Assembly (NCBI RefSeq): GCF_003063335.1
Contig: NZ_NERX01000001.1
Coordinates: forward strand, 558,001 to 622,000
Direction of reading: 5' to 3'
DNA length: 64,000 nt
DNA from: Limnohabitans sp. MMS-10A-192
GTDB taxonomy: Bacteria > Pseudomonadota > Gammaproteobacteria > Burkholderiales > Burkholderiaceae_C
The notes beneath the pieces are model-generated. The model worked only from the letters and a program-made list of their open reading frames with translations. It had not been told where the DNA came from and did no database searches. The translations under genes and the position numbers were made by a program. The stretch's first letter is position 1. Every line of letters starts with the position of its first letter. Below are positions 45,420-54,266 of this stretch, piece by piece.

Positions 45420-46382
45420 TCAACTTTCAAAAGCGTGTTTCAAGGCCCGGCCCGCGTCGGCATGGGCCTTCAGGGCATCGGGTATGGCGCGGCCCATGGT
45501 GATGAAGCCGTGGATCACGCCCCGGTAAATCTCCAGATCGACCGGCACGCCCGCCATGCGCAGGGTGTCGGCGTAGCGCACGCCCTCGTCCACCAGCGGG
45601 TCACATTCGGCCAAGCCCATCCAGGCCGGGGCCAAGCCGCTGTGGTCGGGCGCGTTGCCGGGGGCAAAGCGCCAGTCGTCACGGTCGGCTTTGTCGATGT
45701 AGCCGTCAAAAAACCAGGCGATGGTTTCTTTGTCGAGCATGAAGCCTTCGCCAAAGCTGTGGTGCGAAGCGGTGTCCTGCTTGGAGCCGCAGCCGGGGTA
45801 GAACAGCAGCTGCAAAGCGAGCTTCACCCCCGCATCGCGGGCCATCAAGGCGCAAACCGCGCTGAGCGTGCCGCCCGCGCTGTCGCCGCCCACGGCCAGG
45901 CGCGTGCTGTCCAAGCCAAGCGTCTGGCCATGCCGGTGCAGCCAGTTCAGGGCGTCCCAAGCGTCGTGCACGGCCGTCGGGAATCGGTGCTCGGGCGCGA
46001 GCCGGTAGTCCAACGACACCACGGCGCAGTGGCCCTGGCGGCTGAGCTGGCGGCACAGCACGTCGTGTGTGGTGAGGCTGCCCACGGTAAAACCGCCGCC
46101 GTGCAGGTAGAGCAAAACCGGCAAGGGTGTGGCGCTTTGCGGGGCGTACAGCCGTGCAGGCATGGCGAACCCATCGCGAGCCGGGATGGTGAAGTTCTCG
46201 ACCTTGTCAACATGGGGCGCGGGTTGAAGGTCGAGGATGGGGCCGCCGATGTCGTAAAACTCGCGGGCTTGAGCCGCCGTCAAGGCGTGCATGGGCGGAC
46301 GCCCTGCTCGCTGGACGCGGTCGATCAAGGTGCGCGTGGCGGGGTTCAGCAGGGATCGGGGATGGGTGTGGTGGCTGCTCAT
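45420..46382 (-). CDS. Alpha/beta hydrolase, hormone-sensitive-lipase-type esterase
   Basis: The protein has 320 residues from ATG 46382. H-G-G-G near residue 100 forms the oxyanion hole and G-D-S-A-G-G near 170 carries the nucleophile Ser; E-C-D-P-L and H-G-F-I supply the Asp and His. Bacterial HSL (family IV) carboxylesterase for short acyl esters. No signal peptide, so cytoplasmic. Divergent from the alcohol dehydrogenase (155-base gap). Confidence 0.9.
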   Translation of the reverse strand: MSSHHTHPRSLLNPATRTLIDRVQRAGRPPMHALTAAQAREFYDIGGPILDLQPAPHVDKVENFTIPARDGFAMPARLYAPQSATPLPVLLYLHGGGFTVGSLTTHDVLCRQLSRQGHCAVVSLDYRLAPEHRFPTAVHDAWDALNWLHRHGQTLGLDSTRLAVGGDSAGGTLSAVCALMARDAGVKLALQLLFYPGCGSKQDTASHHSFGEGFMLDKETIAWFFDGYIDKADRDDWRFAPGNAPDHSGLAPAWMGLAECDPLVDEGVRYADTLRMAGVPVDLEIYRGVIHGFITMGRAIPDALKAHADAGRALKHAFES

Positions 46383-46537
46383 GAAAGCTGGAATGGGTGG
46401 GATTCGGGTGTTGCCAACGTGACGGCTGGGGCCTTGCACCGGATGGACAAAGGCGGTTCCTGAATCAAAATGAACGCAAATCGTACAACGCCCCGCAGCA
46501 GGGGTCTGTCACCTGCACACATCCTGGAGAACTTTGC

Positions 46538-47674
46538 ATGTCATTCATCAATTACGTCACCCAAATCCAGATCGACTTTGGCGCGATCAGCCTGCTCAAG
46601 GCCGAATGTGAACGTGTGGGCATCACCCGACCCTTGATCGTGACCGATGCGGGCGTCAAGGCCGTGGGCATCCTGGACAAGGCGCTGGCCGCCTTGCTCG
46701 GCCTGCAGGTCAGCGTGTTCGACCAGACACCGTCCAACCCGACCGAGGCCGCTGTGCGCGCCGCTGCCGCCGTCTACAAACAAAACAACTGCGACGGTCT
46801 GATCGCCTTGGGCGGCGGCTCGTCCATCGACTGCGCCAAGGGCGTGGCCATTGCCGCCACACACGAAGGACCGCTCAAGACATACGCCACCATCGAAGGC
46901 GGCTCGCTCAAGATCACAGACCGTGTGGCCCCCTTGATTGCCGTACCCACCACCGCAGGCACCGGCTCTGAAGTGGCCCGGGGGGCCATCTTGATCGTGG
47001 ACGACGGCCGCAAGCTGGGTTTTCACAGCTGGTTCATCGTGCCCCGTGCCGCCATTTGCGACCCCGAACTCACGCTGGGCCTGCCGCCCATGCTGACGGC
47101 TGCCACCGGCATGGATGCGGTGGCGCATTGCATGGAAACCTTCATGGCCGCGCCCTTCAACCCACCGGCCGACGGCATTGCGCTGGATGGCCTGCAACGC
47201 GCCTGGGCGCACATCGAACGCGCCACCACCAACGGCCAAGACCGCGAAGCGCGCCTGAACATGATGAGCGCAAGCATGCAAGGCGCCATGGCCTTTCAAA
47301 AGGGTTTGGGCTGCGTGCACTCCTTGAGCCACAGCTTGGGCGGCGTGAACCCGCGCTTGCACCACGGCACTTTGAACGCCATGTTTTTGCCAGCGGTGGT
47401 CAACTTCAACGCCGCAGCTGAAACCGTGCAAAAAGACAAGCGCCTGGCCCGCATGGCGCAAGCCATGGGCCTGCAAAGCGGCTCGGACATCCCCGATGCC
47501 ATCAAAGACATGAACGCCCGCTTGGGCCTGCCCACCGGGCTGGGCGCGATGGGTGTGACGGAAAGCTTGTTTGACGCGGTGATCACAGGCGCCTTGGCCG
47601 ACCACTGCCACAAGACCAACCCACGCATCGCCTCGGCAGACGAATACCGAGAGATGCTGAGCGTCAGTCTGTAA
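46538..47674 (+). CDS. Iron-containing (group III) alcohol dehydrogenase
   Basis: The protein has 378 residues, TGGAGA site before ATG 46538. NAD-binding G-G-G-S-S-I-D-C-A-K-G near residue 93, T-T-A-G-T-G-S-E near 136, and the metal ligands in G-M-D-A-V-A-H-C and H-S-L-S-H-S-L-G-G. The group oxidises primary alcohols or hydroxyacids; substrate not defined by sequence. The divergent intergenic region has a TACAAC element (46481-46486) with no clear -35. Confidence 0.91.
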   Translation: MSFINYVTQIQIDFGAISLLKAECERVGITRPLIVTDAGVKAVGILDKALAALLGLQVSVFDQTPSNPTEAAVRAAAAVYKQNNCDGLIALGGGSSIDCAKGVAIAATHEGPLKTYATIEGGSLKITDRVAPLIAVPTTAGTGSEVARGAILIVDDGRKLGFHSWFIVPRAAICDPELTLGLPPMLTAATGMDAVAHCMETFMAAPFNPPADGIALDGLQRAWAHIERATTNGQDREARLNMMSASMQGAMAFQKGLGCVHSLSHSLGGVNPRLHHGTLNAMFLPAVVNFNAAAETVQKDKRLARMAQAMGLQSGSDIPDAIKDMNARLGLPTGLGAMGVTESLFDAVITGALADHCHKTNPRIASADEYREMLSVSL

Positions 47675-47684
47675 AAGTAGGATG

Positions 47685-47713
47685 CCGGAGGGCTTTGTCT
47701 CCCCGGTCTTTTC
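47685..47713 (+). terminator. Weak terminator after the alcohol dehydrogenase
   Basis: CCGGAGGG-CTTTGT-CTCCCCGG hairpin with one mismatch and one wobble, followed by TCTTTT. It reaches the stop of the convergent lipoprotein gene. Confidence 0.4.
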
Positions 47714-48209
47714 AGATTTTGCTCAATGGGCTGTCAAGCACCGCATCGTGGGTGAATTTGACTTGGCCTTTGATGGACAACACATACATGTCCTTGACGC
47801 GGACCACTTCCACTTGTTCGGCCGTGTTGCGCAAAACCACAGGGCGTGCATCGCCGGCCATGGTGTTGACGATGTCCAGCGCCACAGGCCCCTGGAGTTG
47901 GGGCAAGAACACCTCTGCTTTTTCCGGGCCGAGCACCACAAAGGCCTTGAGTGTCTGATCAGGGTTATCGACATGCGGATCAAAGGACAAGGCGTCTTCA
48001 AACAAACGCATGCAACGCTGTTGGACGGTCGACCACACATAGCCCGCAGAAGCTTTGCAGCCATGAGCATCCATGTCACCGCCAGCCCCAATGGATGGGG
48101 CGGTATTGGGGCTAGAGGGTTGGCAAGCGCTCATGGCCATGACAGCCAAACCAGCTGCGACTTTGGCAGCCCAGGTGCTTGTGAAAAAAGGACCGATGGC
48201 ATAGGGCAT
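47712..48209 (-). CDS. Hypothetical lipoprotein
   Basis: The protein has 165 residues from ATG 48209. N-terminal hydrophobic stretch ends A-M-S-A-C (Cys about 29), a plausible lipobox. The mature part begins Gly/Pro-rich then H-G-C-K-A-S-A-G-Y-V-W and a Q-Q-R-C-M-R-L-F-E segment, so two Cys about 15 apart that could form a disulfide, then two beta-rich stretches including L-P-Q-L-Q-G-P-V and D-M-Y-V-L-S-I-K-G. I do not recognise the family. Its start lies eight bases after a terminator-like hairpin. Confidence 0.72.
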   Translation of the reverse strand: MPYAIGPFFTSTWAAKVAAGLAVMAMSACQPSSPNTAPSIGAGGDMDAHGCKASAGYVWSTVQQRCMRLFEDALSFDPHVDNPDQTLKAFVVLGPEKAEVFLPQLQGPVALDIVNTMAGDARPVVLRNTAEQVEVVRVKDMYVLSIKGQVKFTHDAVLDSPLSKI

Positions 48210-48216
48210 CACGCTC

Positions 48217-48283
48217 AAAAAGTCACCTGTGAAATGAATTCGATGGGCGAGATTCTGGATTCAAATCTCGGCCCCTACAGGTG
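48217..48283 (-). terminator. Large two-tier hairpin with T run just before the lipoprotein start
   Basis: Read on the minus strand: outer arms CACCTGT and ACAGGTG (48277-48283, 48224-48230), inner arms GGGCCGAGATT and AATCTCGCCC with one bulge, then AC and TTTTT. It may terminate tfoX-trhO transcription, but with the lipoprotein ATG only eight bases beyond, it could also act as an attenuator or hide the ribosome site. Confidence 0.55.
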
Positions 48284-48330
48284 CCCCGTCGCTTCAATTG
48301 TGAGCAGACGTTAACGCACGGCAAGCTTGC

Positions 48331-48735
48331 TCAGGATGAACTGGGTAAGCGTTTTCGGGCTTTGGCCCTTGCGCTTTGTTGCGCCTTGGCCGCTTGCGCT
48401 CGCCAAGCGGCCTCCCAAGAGCGCCGGGCCCACAAAGCGGCCACCTCGCGCTCGTCCATCAAAGACGCAGGGGCCTGGTGGTAGGACAAATGCACCGGTT
48501 TGCCCTTCATCTCGAAAATGAAGGGGTCCAGTTGCAAATCCGTGAAAAAAGAACGGTTGTCTTCGTCCACCTTCAGATAAAGCTGGTTGGCCACCACCAG
48601 GCCAAACATCAAGCCGTCGTGGTAGATGCCATACCCGCCGAACATGCGCTTGGCTTGGATCGGTCCGAACTGCTCGAACACTTCGTGCAGAAAATTGATG
48701 AATTCCCTGGACGTCGACATGCCCTGCAAGCCCAT
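48331..48735 (-). CDS. TfoX N-terminal domain protein
   Basis: The protein has 134 residues from ATG 48735, which overlaps the trhO stop (TGATG); ATG 48720 is an internal alternative. The TfoX/Sxy N-terminal domain is shown by A-K-R-M-F-G-G-Y-G-I-Y near residue 29, L-Y-L-K-V-D and P-x-S-Y; the C-terminal competence domain is replaced by a short Ala/Arg/Lys-rich tail. Sxy regulates competence in gammaproteobacteria; stand-alone N-terminal domains are common and of unknown role. Confidence 0.86.
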   Translation of the reverse strand: MGLQGMSTSREFINFLHEVFEQFGPIQAKRMFGGYGIYHDGLMFGLVVANQLYLKVDEDNRSFFTDLQLDPFIFEMKGKPVHLSYHQAPASLMDEREVAALWARRSWEAAWRAQAAKAQQSARAKARKRLPSSS

Positions 48736-49682
48736 CAGTCGTGGCCAGGCATCTTGGCCCCCACATGGATTTCACCCCGCGCTTCGGCCAGCTCCACCTG
48801 GCGCTGGCGTTCGGCCAGTTTCTCTTTTTGCTCAGGCGTGCGCTGGTCGTGGCAATGGGCGCAGCTCACACCCAGCACGTAATGCGGTGACTGCTTGTCT
48901 TCGGCACTCAGCGGCCAGCGGCAAGAGCGGCACAGCTCATGGTGGCCGACACCCAGGCCGTGGCCCACGCTCACGCGCTCGTCGAACACAAAGCAGTCGC
49001 CCTCCCAGGTGCTTTGCTCGGGCGGGATTTCTTCGAGGTACTTGAGGATGCCGCCTTCGAGGTGGTAGACCTCTTCAAAGCCGCGCATTTTCATGAGCGC
49101 GGTGGATTTTTCGCAGCGGATGCCACCGGTGCAAAACATGGCCACTTTGGTCTTTTTGGCGGCCTCGCCTTGCAGGTTTTCCTGCGCGTCCAGCCAGGCG
49201 GGCAGCTGCACAAAGGTCTTGATGTTCGGGTTGACCGCACCCTTGAAGGTACCAATGGCCACCTCGTAGTCGTTGCGCGTGTCAATCACCACCACGTTCG
49301 GGTCGGCCAGCAAGGCGTTCCAGTCGGCGGGCTTGACATACTGGCCCACGGTCTTGTTCGGGTCCAGCTCGGGCACGCGCAAGGTGACGATCTCTTTTTT
49401 GAGCTTGACCTTCATGCGGGTGAACGGCGGCTTGGGGCTCCACGATTCTTTGTGCGGCAAGCTGGCTAGGCGCGGGTCGGCATGCAAAAATGCCAGCACG
49501 GCGCGGATGCCCGCCTCGGGCCCGGCAATGGTGCCGTTGATGCCCTCGTGCGCCAGCAACAGCGTGCCTTTGACGTCGTTGGCCTCGCAACAGGCTTGCA
49601 AAGGCGCTTGCAGATCGACGAAGTCGGGCAGGTCGACGAATTTGTAGAGGGCGGCGGTGAGGTAAAGGCTGGGAGAAGGCAT
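48735..49682 (-). CDS. trhO: tRNA uridine(34) hydroxylase TrhO (YceA, rhodanese-like)
   Basis: The protein has 315 residues. Installs the 5-hydroxy group on U34. N-terminal ferredoxin-like domain (H-E-G-I-N-G-T near residue 46), central rhodanese domain with I-D-T-R-N-D-Y-E and the active-site loop [10 protein letters not shown], and a C-terminal four-Cys zinc-like motif (C-R-S-C, C-A-H-C). Coupled to the TfoX-domain gene. Confidence 0.93.
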   Translation of the reverse strand: MPSPSLYLTAALYKFVDLPDFVDLQAPLQACCEANDVKGTLLLAHEGINGTIAGPEAGIRAVLAFLHADPRLASLPHKESWSPKPPFTRMKVKLKKEIVTLRVPELDPNKTVGQYVKPADWNALLADPNVVVIDTRNDYEVAIGTFKGAVNPNIKTFVQLPAWLDAQENLQGEAAKKTKVAMFCTGGIRCEKSTALMKMRGFEEVYHLEGGILKYLEEIPPEQSTWEGDCFVFDERVSVGHGLGVGHHELCRSCRWPLSAEDKQSPHYVLGVSCAHCHDQRTPEQKEKLAERQRQVELAEARGEIHVGAKMPGHD

Positions 49683-49739
49683 GGCGGGATTATCTCAGTG
49701 CAGACACGGTGGTGGTTCAGTCACTCACCAACCAGCAGT

Positions 49740-50381
49740 TCAGACGCCAGGCTCTTGCAGTGCCAGTCGAATGCCCAAGGACACGAACACGGAGCCCAAG
49801 CACCGGTCCAACCATTGCCCTACGCGAGGCTGATCGCGCCAAGTTTGGGTCAGGCGACTACCCAACACCACCAAAGGCGGCTCCACCACGGCGGCAACAG
49901 CAATCACGAGCAAGCCATGCAGCGCCAATTGCGCCCATTGTGGGCCTGCTCCATCGACAACAAACTGGGGCAAAAACGCTAGAAAGAAAATCGCCACTTT
50001 GGGGTTCAGCAAAGACACCCCGATACCTTGTTGCATAAGCTTTAGCCCAGAAAGCGGCGCTTCGGCTTGGTCGGACAACACCAGCCGTCCCGAAGAGCGC
50101 CAAGCCATCACGCCCAGATAAACCAAGTAGGCTGCCCCCGCCCACTTGACGACAGTGAACGCGGTGGCCGAAGCCACCAAAATGGCTGCCAAGCCCACCG
50201 ATGCAAAAAACACATGCACCAAAGTCCCCGCCCAAACGCCGCCCATGGCTGCAAAACCAGCTCGGCGCCCTCTGCGTACCGTTTGACCCAGGATGAAGGC
50301 GATGTCTGGTCCCGGTGACAAATTCAGCAACAAAGCTGCGCCCAGAAAAGTGGTCCAGTGCACAAGGGAATAATCAAACAT
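49740..50381 (-). CDS. LysE/RhtB-family amino acid exporter
   Basis: The protein has 213 residues from ATG 50381. About six hydrophobic segments; L-S-P-G-P-D near residue 26 and G-x-x-x-G-x-x-x-H-x-x-x-A-x-x-G-L near 50 are LysE/RhtB signatures, and L-N-P-K-V-A-I-F-F near residue 130 is the second. Exports amino acids such as homoserine or threonine in homologues; substrate here unknown. The 83 bases upstream are AT-rich and hold the end of the patatin gene and the likely promoter. Confidence 0.9.
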   Translation of the reverse strand: MFDYSLVHWTTFLGAALLLNLSPGPDIAFILGQTVRRGRRAGFAAMGGVWAGTLVHVFFASVGLAAILVASATAFTVVKWAGAAYLVYLGVMAWRSSGRLVLSDQAEAPLSGLKLMQQGIGVSLLNPKVAIFFLAFLPQFVVDGAGPQWAQLALHGLLVIAVAAVVEPPLVVLGSRLTQTWRDQPRVGQWLDRCLGSVFVSLGIRLALQEPGV

Positions 50382-50464
50382 AAGGGCGTATGGAGCCAAG
50401 TTGGCCAGTTAAATAACAACCAAATTAATTCCGTCTAGTATGTTTTTTTATTCAAAAAAAGACA

Positions 50465-51550
50465 TCAAATGGGCCGAATCTGCAGGACATTTGCGCGTGG
50501 CAGCCACTGTGCAAACTCCTCCGCCAGTTGCTGTGCCGCGCTGGCAGCCGTTTTCCAAGTCTTCACGCGCCCCGCCAGATCACGGTCGTAAGTCATGAAG
50601 TCCTTGCGGTCGGGCAGCTTGCCGTTCGGCAGCGTTTTGACCCACTCGGGGTTGGGCGCCAGCACAACGGTGTTGTCCAGAAAGTGGCTGGCGCCATGCC
50701 GCCACTTGAGCGCTTTGTCGAGCCAGCCGGGCACCACGTTTTGCTGGAAGTGCGGGTACAGCACGATGGCACGTTCGGGGCCATCGGTAGGGGCTGACCA
50801 GTTCAGATGCAGGTGGTAGTCGGTGATGCCGCCGTCCCAATAAGCGCCAGCGGGTGCGCCGGGGATGTCGTGCACCGCTTTGAGTGCGAACGGGATCGAG
50901 CAGCTCGCTTGGAGTGCAGGCATGAAATTGCCTTCGGTCAGGGCCAGGGCTCGGGTGCGGAAGTCTTGCGCGTCAAAGGGCAAGGCGGCGCTCTGCGCAG
51001 AGAAAACCACCCGCTCCAGCCAAGCGCCCAGGGCACGGCGGCTCACAGCGTTGCTCAGATAAGCCCCGGCATAGCCCAGGGGCGTGGCCACCGGATGTTC
51101 GCGGTGCAAGACGTGCTGGCCCCGCGAGGTGACGATGTGCAAGCGGTAGCGTGGGTGGCTCAGCGCTTCTTGGATGCGCCCACCGTAAAAGGCTTGCAGG
51201 CTGTGGCCAAAGGCCTCGCTCACCTGCTCGGCCGTCACGCGCTTTTGCCCCGGCAAAGGTTCGTAATGCTGGTGGATGTAATCGTGCTCCAGCCGCTCGA
51301 AGGCACTCACGGGGTCGATCAAGCAGGCGGTCGACATGCGCCACGCGCCAATCGACGCACCCACCAGGTCCACGGGCTGACTGCTTTGCGTCAGCCACTC
51401 ACCAAAGATGAAGCGGTCCAGCGCCCCGAGGATCAGCCCTTTGGGGCCACCCGCTGCGCCCGGGATGACGCCAATGTGCTCGGGCCGCAAGCCGTGTTCG
51501 CGGATGTGGGCCAAGGCCTTGGGGCCAGCGTGGATGTGAAGGGCTTGCAT
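50465..51550 (-). CDS. Patatin-like phospholipase
   Basis: The protein has 361 residues. Glycine-rich oxyanion loop G-A-A-G-G-P-K-G near residue 31, nucleophile elbow G-A-S-I-G (Ser about 66), and the dyad Asp in W-D-G-G-I-T-D. No signal peptide. Lipid acyl hydrolase by family; whether it is a secreted toxin-type or a housekeeping lipase cannot be told. No secretion genes nearby. Confidence 0.88.
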   Translation of the reverse strand: MQALHIHAGPKALAHIREHGLRPEHIGVIPGAAGGPKGLILGALDRFIFGEWLTQSSQPVDLVGASIGAWRMSTACLIDPVSAFERLEHDYIHQHYEPLPGQKRVTAEQVSEAFGHSLQAFYGGRIQEALSHPRYRLHIVTSRGQHVLHREHPVATPLGYAGAYLSNAVSRRALGAWLERVVFSAQSAALPFDAQDFRTRALALTEGNFMPALQASCSIPFALKAVHDIPGAPAGAYWDGGITDYHLHLNWSAPTDGPERAIVLYPHFQQNVVPGWLDKALKWRHGASHFLDNTVVLAPNPEWVKTLPNGKLPDRKDFMTYDRDLAGRVKTWKTAASAAQQLAEEFAQWLPRANVLQIRPI

Positions 51551-51570
51551 GGGATCAGGTGTTCACACTT

Positions 51571-51640
51571 GATCGCCGCGTCGCTGCGCTCCTCGCGATG
51601 ACAAGTAGGTATGTCACTGCGAGCGCAGCGTGGCAGTCCA
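51571..51640. repeat. Extragenic palindromic (REP-like) repeat pair
   Basis: Left unit, read on the minus strand, is GTCATCGCGAGGAGCGCAGC plus GACGCGGCGATC; right unit on the plus strand is GTCACTGCGAG-CGCAGCG-TGGCAGTCC. They share most positions in opposite orientation with a 10-base spacer. This looks like the widespread GTCATTGCGAG-type extragenic palindrome family, dispersed by RAYT-like transposases or as MITEs. It lies between the convergent-direction ends of tex and the patatin gene's start (both minus strand). Confidence 0.68.
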
Positions 51641-51646
51641 GCGTGC

Positions 51647-54010
51647 TCATTTTTTCAGGCCTTGCAGCTTGGCAAAGGCGCTGGCCATGGCCGATCCCGC
51701 ACCGGCTGCGGGTGGCGAGGTGTAGCCACCGCCACCGCCGCGCTGGCGGTTGTCGCGCCCTGCCCCTTCAAACTTGTTGTCACGCGGGCCATCGCGCCTT
51801 GCAGGTGCAGCGTCCAGCTTCATGGTCAGGCTGATGCGCTTGCGGGCCACATCGACCTCCAGCACCTTCACCTTGACGATGTCGCCGGTCTTGACCACTT
51901 CGCGGGCATCGGTCACGAACTTGTTGGCCAGCTGGCTCACATGGACCAGGCCGTCCTGGTGCACGCCCAAGTCGATGAACGCGCCGAACTGGGCCACGTT
52001 GCTCACGGTGCCCTCCAAGGTCATGCCCTCTTTCAGGTCCTTGATGTCTTCCACGCCATCGGCCAGGCGGGCCACCTTGAAGTCGGGGCGCGGGTCGCGA
52101 CCGGGCTTTTCCAGCTCACCCAGGATGTCCTTGATGGTGATGGCGCCGAACTTGTCGCTCACAAACAGCTCAGGCCGCAGGGTTTTGAGCACATCGCTGC
52201 GGCCCATGATCTCCTGAATCGGTTTGGCGGTTTTGACGATGATTTGCTCGACCACCGGGTAGGTTTCGGGGTGCACGCCCGTCATGTCCAGCGGGTTGTC
52301 GCCCCCGCGAATGCGCAAAAAGCCTGCGCTTTGCTCGAAGGTTTTGGCCCCGAGGCCGGTGACTTTGAGCAGGTCTTGACGGGTCTTAAACACGCCATTG
52401 GCATCGCGCCAGCGCACCACGGCCTTGGCAACGCTGCCCGAAAGGCCCGACACGCGGGTGAGCAAAGGGACGCTGGCTGTGTTCAAGTCCACGCCCACCG
52501 AATTCACGCAGTCTTCCACCACGGCGTCCAAGGTTTTGGCCAGCTCGCTTTGGTTCACGTCGTGCTGGTATTGGCCCACGCCAATCGCTTTGGGGTCGAT
52601 CTTGACCAACTCCGACAGTGGATCTTGCAGGCGGCGGGCAATCGAGGCCGCGCCGCGCAGGCTCACGTCCACATCGGGCATCTCTTGGCTGGCGAATTCG
52701 CTGGCCGAATACACCGAAGCGCCTGCCTCGCTAACGACGACCTTCTGAATCTCAACACCGTCACGAAGACGGGCCAGTTGCTTGATCAGGTCACCGGCCA
52801 ATTTGTCGGTCTCGCGGCTGGCGGTGCCGTTGCCAATCGCAATCAGGTTGACGTTGTGCTTTTCGCACAGCTTGGCCAGGGTGAAGAGCGAGCCCTCCCA
52901 GTCCTTGCGCGGCTCGTGCGGGTAAACCGTGGAGGTGTCCACCAGTTTGCCGGTGGCATCGACCACAGCCACCTTCACGCCGGTGCGGATGCCCGGGTCC
53001 AGGCCCATGACCACGCGGGGGCCAGCGGGCGCGGCCAGCAACAGGTCGCGCAGGTTGTCACTGAACACCTTGATGGCGACTTTTTCAGCGTCTTCACGCA
53101 GACGGGCAAACAAATCGCGCTCGGTGGACAGGCTCAGCTTCACGCGCCAGGTCCAGGCCACGCATTTGCGGATCAGGTCGTCCGAAGGGCGGGCCGCATG
53201 GCTCCAACCCAAGTGCATGGCGATCTTGCCTTCGGCGATGCTGGGTTTGCCAGGCTCGGGCTCCACAGGCAGAACCAACTTGGCGTCCAACATCTCCAGT
53301 GCACGACCACGGAACACGGCCAAAGCGCGGTGCGAAGGCACACGGCCAATCGGCTCGTCGTAGTCAAAGTAATCGCGGAACTTGGACACGTCGGCGTTGT
53401 TCTCGTCCTTGCCGTCGGCCAGCTTGCTTTTGAACAGGCCTTCGTTCCACAGCCATTCGCGCAGCGCCTGCACCAATGACGCGTCTTCGGCCCAGCGCTC
53501 GGAGAGCAAATCGCGCACGCCGTCCAGCACAGCGGCGGTGGTCGTGAAGTCAGCACCTTCAATGGCACCTGCAGCCAGGACAAAAGCAGCAGCCTCAGCA
53601 TGCGGGTCGAGTGTCGGGTCGGCAAACAGCTTGTCGGCCAGGGGCTCCAGCCCGGCCTCGCGGGCAATCATGCCCTTGGTGCGGCGCTTGGGCTTGAAGG
53701 GCAAATACAGATCTTCCAGCTCTTGCTTGGTGGGCGCGGCGTCGATGGCGGCCAGCAGCTCGGGCGTCATCTTGCCCTGCTCGGTGATGCTTTTGATCAC
53801 GGCGGCGCGGCGGTCTTCGAGTTCGCGCAAATAGCCCAAGCGCGACTCCAACTCGCGCAGCTGGATGTCGTCCAGCCCGCCGGTCACTTCTTTGCGGTAA
53901 CGGGCGATGAACGGGACGGTGGCCCCGCCGTCGAGCAGCTCCACGGCGGTCTTGACCTGGTCAGGGCGGATACGGATTTCAGCGGCCAGTTGGGCCAGGA
54001 TTTTTTGCAT
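51647..54010 (-). CDS. tex: RNA-binding transcriptional accessory protein Tex
   Basis: The protein has 787 residues from ATG 54010. Conserved nucleic acid-binding protein with N-terminal helical domain (G-G-A-T-V-P-F-I-A-R-Y-R near residue 30), YqgF/RuvC-like domain (G-L-D-P-G-I-R-T-G near 333), helix-hairpin-helix repeats (V-S-G-L-S-G-S-V-A-K), and a C-terminal S1 domain (about 650-720, V-S-N-V-A-Q-F-G-A-F-I-D). A Gly/Arg-rich tail follows, which is common. Usually required for stress tolerance and toxin expression in pathogens; cellular role broadly unknown. Confidence 0.95.
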   Translation of the reverse strand: MQKILAQLAAEIRIRPDQVKTAVELLDGGATVPFIARYRKEVTGGLDDIQLRELESRLGYLRELEDRRAAVIKSITEQGKMTPELLAAIDAAPTKQELEDLYLPFKPKRRTKGMIAREAGLEPLADKLFADPTLDPHAEAAAFVLAAGAIEGADFTTTAAVLDGVRDLLSERWAEDASLVQALREWLWNEGLFKSKLADGKDENNADVSKFRDYFDYDEPIGRVPSHRALAVFRGRALEMLDAKLVLPVEPEPGKPSIAEGKIAMHLGWSHAARPSDDLIRKCVAWTWRVKLSLSTERDLFARLREDAEKVAIKVFSDNLRDLLLAAPAGPRVVMGLDPGIRTGVKVAVVDATGKLVDTSTVYPHEPRKDWEGSLFTLAKLCEKHNVNLIAIGNGTASRETDKLAGDLIKQLARLRDGVEIQKVVVSEAGASVYSASEFASQEMPDVDVSLRGAASIARRLQDPLSELVKIDPKAIGVGQYQHDVNQSELAKTLDAVVEDCVNSVGVDLNTASVPLLTRVSGLSGSVAKAVVRWRDANGVFKTRQDLLKVTGLGAKTFEQSAGFLRIRGGDNPLDMTGVHPETYPVVEQIIVKTAKPIQEIMGRSDVLKTLRPELFVSDKFGAITIKDILGELEKPGRDPRPDFKVARLADGVEDIKDLKEGMTLEGTVSNVAQFGAFIDLGVHQDGLVHVSQLANKFVTDAREVVKTGDIVKVKVLEVDVARKRISLTMKLDAAPARRDGPRDNKFEGAGRDNRQRGGGGGYTSPPAAGAGSAMASAFAKLQGLKK

Positions 54011-54182
54011 GCGCGATATGAAAGATAAACACGAAGCCATCGAGTTTGCCACAGAGTTTTCGTGCGCCCTGCCTCGTTCCCACTGCATTGGTTCAGTCGG
54101 GAAAGGGGCAAACCATGCAGATTTTTTTCGAAAAAATAGTCCTAAATGATCGAAAAATTGATAGTTATCAGTTCTGATGGTA

Positions 54183-54211
54183 TTGACTGTTTAAGTTTGA
54201 CTATTTAAAAT
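54183..54211 (+). promoter_or_regulatory. Near-consensus sigma-70 promoter of the Gfc/Yjb-like operon
   Basis: TTGACT, 17 bases, TAAAAT: one mismatch from consensus in each hexamer with ideal spacing, in an AT-rich stretch (about 54120-54250) unlike the GC-rich surroundings. Predicted start near 54218; a GGAGG ribosome site follows at 54255-54259 before the first gene. The remainder of 54011-54266 carries no gene I can see; AGTTGT-AAAAA-ACAACT (54234-54250) is a small inverted repeat that could be a regulator site. Confidence 0.6.
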
Positions 54212-54266
54212 AATTATCACTAATGACAATTCAAGTTGTAAAAAACAACTGAGCGGAGGACTGAGT

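Noticed and set aside
48224..48283. tRNA-like fragment or attachment site
   Set aside because: A GATTCAAATC stretch resembles a T loop, but no acceptor or anticodon stem can be folded and no integrase is nearby. It is better explained as a hairpin.
54183..54226. A second overlapping -35/-10 pair using the downstream TTGACT
   Set aside because: The matching -10 (CTAATG) is poor compared with TAAAAT of the first pair.
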